A stretch of 64,000 nt of DNA from positions 1 to 64,000 of the forward strand of contig NZ_JACJRE010000002.1 of NCBI RefSeq assembly GCF_014697075.1. The letters are read 5' to 3'. The stretch comes from Tolypothrix sp. FACHB-123 (GTDB lineage Bacteria; Cyanobacteriota; Cyanobacteriia; Cyanobacteriales; Nostocaceae). Both the position numbers and the translations under genes were made by a program. Below the pieces are notes generated by a model. That model worked only from the letters and a program-made list of their open reading frames with translations, ran no database searches and had not been told where the DNA came from. Positions 60,396 through 64,000 of the stretch are shown piece after piece; position 1 is the first letter of the stretch; each line of letters begins with the position of its first letter.

Positions 60396-60728
60396 TTAAG
60401 AATTACGAATTTTCCGGAGTGGGAATAGCTTGTTACGAACAGAACGCTGCCAGATCTGTCTGCCAAAAAAAAGCAGGCTAATAATTTGCCGTAATTGTTG
60501 AATTTGGAGATCTAAGCGTTGATTTCCCTGGCTAAGATTATGAATGTTGTCTTGCAAAAAATAAATTTTTTCTGGTGCTTGATATAAAAATGCATGGCTA
60601 CATATCTCGTAGTTAGTTAACGTATCTGTGATGATGCGCAACTGTTGTTTTAAATTCCATATATGCCAAGCAACATAAAATAGCAAGAGCGAAATTAGAG
60701 TATTTATAACTACAACTAGTGTTACCAT
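60396..60728 (-). CDS. Small membrane-anchored hypothetical protein
   Basis: A 110-residue protein with one N-terminal helix (about 3-24, LVVVINTLISLLLFYVAWHIW) followed by an amphipathic coiled-coil (NLKQQLRIITDTLTN; NIHNLSQGNQRLDLQIQQLRQII) and a basic C-terminus. A similar layout to the DUF948 protein, but without clear sequence kinship. It is divergent from the acyltransferase gene at 60858. Unknown function. Confidence 0.6.
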   Translation of the reverse strand: MVTLVVVINTLISLLLFYVAWHIWNLKQQLRIITDTLTNYEICSHAFLYQAPEKIYFLQDNIHNLSQGNQRLDLQIQQLRQIISLLFFGRQIWQRSVRNKLFPLRKIRNS

Positions 60729-60857
60729 TTTGACTTATGTTATAACTACACGCTGGAAGAGTTGAACTAAAATTGTCTATTTTAATTTGCGATCGCCTAC
60801 TTTTAAAAGTGTCAAAATCAAGGAGGCGATGCTGAAAAACAGAATCTGGAGTTTAAC

Positions 60858-62246
60858 TTGCCGAAATCGATTCAATCCATTCAACCACCATTAAAATTTA
60901 TTCCTCCACGCTTTAACGCAGTCATACTCCAGATTGCCCGATGGTTGTTACCTGTAATGCTGCGCTTGAGGCTGAGGCCTTGGTTACCAGCAGGTATTAT
61001 CCAGATTGAAGCTAAAAATGCTGAAGTGTTAGCTCAGCTTTATCAACAATTTCAAGCTGGCAAAATTAGGTTTTTGCTAGCTTTTAGGCATCCAGAGGTG
61101 GACGATCCGCTGTGTATGTTCTATCTACTATCCCGGATTGTGCCACAAGTTGCTCGTCAGCAAGGAATAAGATTGCAATATCCGGTTCACTCTCATTTTC
61201 TCTACGATCGCGGGATGACTTTGTGGGCTGGAGACTGGCTAGGTTGGTTTTTTTCTTGCTTAGGGGGTGTGGCGGTTCGTCGAGGTAAGCGTTTAGATAG
61301 ACAAGCTATCCAAACAGCGAGGGATTTATTCGCCAATAGCAACATACCAATCGCAGTTGCACCGGAAGGCGGTACTAATGGTCATAGCGGTGTTGTTAGC
61401 CCTTTAGAACCTGGTGTTTCCCAATTAGGGTTTTGGTGTGTAGAAGATTTAGCTAAAGCCCAGCGTCCTGAGACAGTTTTGATTGTCCCTATTGCCATTC
61501 AGTATGGCTACGTTAACCCACCTTGGGCAAAACTGGAATCTTTACTGCGGAAGTTGGAAGCCAAGAGTGGCTTACCAACATCGTCAATTGAGAATAGCAC
61601 TGATCCATTAGCAGAAATTTATCATCAACGCCTCCATCGACTGGCGGAACATGTGATTTCAGAAATGGAAGAATTTTATCGACGTTTTTATCATAAAGAT
61701 CTGCCTACTATCAGCGATCGCGATCTCAATTTCCGGCTTCATCGCTTGATGGATACGGCTTTACAAGTGCCAGAGCAATATTTTAATATCCAGGCTAAGG
61801 GAAATTTTATTGATCGCTGTCGTCGTTTAGAAGAAGCAGGCTGGAGCTACATTTACCGAGAAGATGTAGAGGATATCGGGGCGTTGTCTCCTATGCAACG
61901 AGGTTTAGCAGATTGGATCGCTCAAGAAGCCGATTTGCGAATGCGACACATGCGCTTAGTGGAAAGTTTTGTCGCCGTCACAACAAAGTATATTCAAACA
62001 CACCCAACTGTCGAACGCTTTGCGGAAACAACCCTCATTATATTTGATATGCTTTCGCGAATTAGTGAAAGTAATATGCCTGCACGTCCTCGCTTGGGTT
62101 GGCGTAAAGCCAAGATTACAGTTGGTGAACCAATTTCAGTGACAGAACGCTGGCAAAATTCTCAAGGCGATCGCCAAGCTACTCGCCGTGCTACAAGTCA
62201 GTTAACACAAGATTTGCAAGTCACTTTAGAACAGTTAATCAGTTAG
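60858..62246 (+). CDS. 1-acyl-sn-glycerol-3-phosphate acyltransferase-like protein
   Basis: A 462-residue PlsC-superfamily protein. The acyltransferase core covers about 60-230: FRHPEVDDPL stands for the HX4D catalytic motif, then GGVAVRRG, AVAPEGGTNGHSG for the EGTRS-like phosphate-binding motif, and VLIVPIAIQYGY. The C-terminal 200 residues are helical and family-specific. Probably a membrane-surface lipid acyltransferase. The unusual length and the degenerate second motif make the substrate uncertain. The start is TTG at 60858 (reading PKSIQSIQPP), with an upstream AGGAGGCG at about 60821 that is rather far. An in-frame alternative cannot be excluded. Confidence 0.78.
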   Translation: MPKSIQSIQPPLKFIPPRFNAVILQIARWLLPVMLRLRLRPWLPAGIIQIEAKNAEVLAQLYQQFQAGKIRFLLAFRHPEVDDPLCMFYLLSRIVPQVARQQGIRLQYPVHSHFLYDRGMTLWAGDWLGWFFSCLGGVAVRRGKRLDRQAIQTARDLFANSNIPIAVAPEGGTNGHSGVVSPLEPGVSQLGFWCVEDLAKAQRPETVLIVPIAIQYGYVNPPWAKLESLLRKLEAKSGLPTSSIENSTDPLAEIYHQRLHRLAEHVISEMEEFYRRFYHKDLPTISDRDLNFRLHRLMDTALQVPEQYFNIQAKGNFIDRCRRLEEAGWSYIYREDVEDIGALSPMQRGLADWIAQEADLRMRHMRLVESFVAVTTKYIQTHPTVERFAETTLIIFDMLSRISESNMPARPRLGWRKAKITVGEPISVTERWQNSQGDRQATRRATSQLTQDLQVTLEQLIS

Positions 62247-62869
62247 CGATCGCTTAATACCCATTCTTGATGAGAATGCATACAATTAGCCTACCTATGC
62301 AGGCTTTGTTTATTTAGCCCCAGACTTCTAGGTTGTGGGCGTTTATATACCCAACCGAGAAGCTTTATGAGAATTAATGCGACAATTTGGCGGCCAGTAG
62401 AGAGTTAAGCCAGGGGATATGGCAAATTCTCCATCATAGGTATATCTCTATGTTGAAGATATAAAAAAGTTGAATATTAAGTTTTAGAAACAAATTGCCC
62501 AATTTCTTACGATTAGAGATTTGAAGCGGTTTATTAATAAGTTTGCTTAATATGTTATGAATTTTAAAATTAGCCGACCCTATATTTTTGGGCTTGAATA
62601 AGAAATTTCTGCCAAGATACCACACTCGATATAAAAGCTTGTAGTTAGAACATGAAAGCTTTACTAGCTTTTTACGTATAAATACTGTATAAGATGTTTG
62701 TTTTGTTTGTGATTAGCGTATCCGGATTCATAGCTTGGCTGTTGTAGAAGTAATTAACAACACAAGTAAAAATAACGAGAGTCAATTCTCCATAACAAAA
62801 TACAGCTAAAACAAAAAAGCTGTCAAATCACAAACATACATTTTTAAAACAGGGAATCAGGAGCGAGCA
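62247..62869. other. AT-rich gene-free stretch with a two-hairpin repeat copy
   Basis: A dispersed repeat at about 62286-62342 (AGCCTACCTATGCAGGCTTTG and GCCCCAGACTTCTAGGTTGTGGGC) is the third copy of the family at 24471 and 43073. The remainder is AT-rich with no supported gene. An AAACAAAAAAGCTGTCAAATC region precedes the next gene. Confidence 0.5.
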
Positions 62870-63706
62870 ATGACAAATTTAAATTTAATGGATGATAAAA
62901 AATTAATTAGCCAATATGTACAAGGCAAAACCAAACTAGCTTTTAATCAAAACTTTCGGATTGAATCAATTTCCACAACAATTCAGTTATTAACTAAAAA
63001 AGGCTTCTTACTGGCAAGTATTAATTTATCTAGCTCATCTAAGGTTTTCTTAGTCCGCCAAAACTCCAATCATTTAGAATTAATCAACGAAGTATTATTA
63101 GAAAATAATTTTATCCCTACAGGAAAAATCGAAAATGGGTTAATGCGGTATGAATATTACCATATTCCTGCCGGCTACCAAATGAATTACACGGAAGTAA
63201 GATATGTATGGAAATTGTGGCGTGCTCAAACAATTTGTAGAGATAGAAATCAGGCTAAATTGAAATTAATGATTTTTACTGGTAATGGTTTCCAGAACAT
63301 TCATGAAATGGCATTTAGTCGGGAGAGTTTATATATCACAACTACCAATAATGAAGTTTTAGTACAAGCGGGCGATCGCGTGATTTGGCTCAGCGCTGAA
63401 CAATCACAATCAGAACCTACAACTGCGATCCAAGCACATACAACTCTCAAAAGCGATCGCACTCCAGCAGAGTCAAACACGACCGCTAATAATTTGCTGG
63501 ATTTATATCAAGAACAAATTCAGCCTAGTGAGCAGCTATTATCAATGGCTGCAATCACAACTAATAATATTGTCCGCTTCGATCAAGGTAAACTTTATAT
63601 TCAAACATCTGAAGGTGAAATTGTCGTTGAAGGTTCTAACCTCAAATTTTCTCTCAATGAGCGTAGAGTTGAAAATTTTACTGCTCAACCAGTATCTGTA
63701 AGATAA
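62870..63706 (+). CDS. Hypothetical protein, Nostocales-type
   Basis: A 278-residue soluble protein with no signal. The N-terminal half (DDKKLISQYVQGKTKLAFNQNFRIESISTTIQLLTKKGFLLASINLS) is mixed alpha/beta, followed by MRYEYYHIPAGYQMNYTEVRYVWKLWRAQ. A linker rich in Thr and Ser (about 180-215) separates a short C-terminal beta module (NNIVRFDQGKLYIQTSEGEIVVEGSNLKFSL). The ATG has a CAGGAGCG ribosome site. I do not recognise the family. The long AT-rich leader upstream suggests regulated expression. Confidence 0.6.
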   Translation: MTNLNLMDDKKLISQYVQGKTKLAFNQNFRIESISTTIQLLTKKGFLLASINLSSSSKVFLVRQNSNHLELINEVLLENNFIPTGKIENGLMRYEYYHIPAGYQMNYTEVRYVWKLWRAQTICRDRNQAKLKLMIFTGNGFQNIHEMAFSRESLYITTTNNEVLVQAGDRVIWLSAEQSQSEPTTAIQAHTTLKSDRTPAESNTTANNLLDLYQEQIQPSEQLLSMAAITTNNIVRFDQGKLYIQTSEGEIVVEGSNLKFSLNERRVENFTAQPVSVR

Positions 63707-63765
63707 CTAATCACGATCAACTGCGCGAACCAGAACGAATAAAAAACTCATTTCTCAGTCCACCG

Positions 63766-63990
63766 TCAACCGTCAAAGGTTACACAAGGACTGTCAATTT
63801 CCTGGGATGGTTGAAATGAATTGCAAAAAATTACTTGAGAACAATTAACCTGCAATTCGTCTGGGTGAATACAATTTATACCGCCTTCTGTTTGTGTATG
63901 AAAAGCACAATCTTGGCAAATAGTTTGGCGTGGTAAAGTTTGTTTATCTTCTGGCATTAATTGATATTGGTAATGGGTGAAATCTGACAT
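63766..63990 (-). CDS. Small Cys-rich hypothetical protein
   Basis: A 74-residue protein with six Cys: TICQDCAFH (CxxC at about 25-28), GINCIHPDE, NCSQVIFCNSF and a final SPCVTFDG. The pattern suggests a metal site, most likely a zinc ribbon or iron-sulphur centre, but the ligand set is not assignable. It is convergent with the preceding gene, with 59 bases between the stops. Family unknown, conserved-looking in cyanobacteria. Confidence 0.6.
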   Translation of the reverse strand: MSDFTHYQYQLMPEDKQTLPRQTICQDCAFHTQTEGGINCIHPDELQVNCSQVIFCNSFQPSQEIDSPCVTFDG

Positions 63991-64000
63991 AAACCAAAAT

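Noticed and set aside
62434..62625. 63-codon minus-strand frame
   Set aside because: AT-rich chance frame rich in Lys, Asn, Phe and Ile, without a ribosome site or family.
1..64000. tRNA or rRNA genes
   Set aside because: No T-loop (GGTTCGAATCC-like) segment with matching acceptor arms and no rRNA core sequence was noticed on either strand.

Overview
The window looks like a chromosomal segment of a filamentous, probably heterocyst-forming cyanobacterium (Nostocales). Supporting signs are the abundant GCGATCGC (HIP1) octamers, many intergenic heptamer repeats of the AATGCCC, TCATTTG, TTGACTG and CTAGCCC types, moderate-to-low GC, and a cyanobacterial gene set: a CO2-uptake NDH-1 module, GUN4, a CCB-type cytochrome b6f assembly factor, a Hik2-like kinase, a TPM/Psb32-like protein and many cyanobacteria-only small proteins. 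No rRNA, tRNA, CRISPR, prophage or complete insertion sequence was recognised.

Layout. 0-6.3 kb: two broken toxin/nuclease remnants, small conserved proteins, two paralogous exported proteins (one with SLH domains), a GAF histidine kinase and a DUF3155 protein. 6.3-24 kb: housekeeping genes (padR and a CCB factor, serS, rseP, nth, rpsN, aat, a tandem-GGDEF protein, ftsX, def, recG, an ABC-2 permease) separated by repeat-rich gaps. 24-32.2 kb: a CO2-uptake cluster, ndhF3, Tat-exported beta-carbonic anhydrase, ndhD3, a CDP-alcohol phosphatidyltransferase and cupA, flanked on both sides by arrays of exact 21-bp repeat units. 32.3-35.9 kb: AbrB-type membrane protein, small hypotheticals and an S66 carboxypeptidase. 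36-43 kb: an accessory island with an RTX-like protein, a GNAT-TPR protein and three small proteins sharing a double-glycine-type leader. 43-57 kb: divergent topA-like and recD2, a large unknown PD-(D/E)XK-like protein, exported superoxide dismutase, icd, gun4, a sugar-type ABC ATPase, Uma2, dapB. 57-64 kb: cobH, TPM protein, DUF948/YtxH pair, an acyltransferase and small hypotheticals.

The strongest candidate for an undescribed system is the 36.0-42.5 kb island. Three short proteins begin with the same leader (M-x-I-x-D-L-x-Y-L-E/D ... GG) but have unrelated cores. One of them lies in an apparent operon behind a CelD/FemAB-like GNAT fused to TPRs. The island carries five copies of a 13-bp palindrome, AGCCA-N3-TGGCT (one with a single mismatch). 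Four of them sit 21 or 22 bp before a TAN3T hexamer, which is the geometry of a class-II activated promoter as known for NtcA. This suggests a regulon of secreted, possibly acyl-modified peptides under a dedicated activator. No peptidase/exporter or regulator gene is in the window, so function is inferred.

Other points of note: the beta-carbonic anhydrase embedded in the ndhF3-ndhD3-cupA locus; heptamer repeats that run directly into the start codons of recG, the S66 carboxypeptidase and the ABC ATPase; an apparent repeat-derived in-frame insertion in RecD2; and several dispersed palindromic repeat families.
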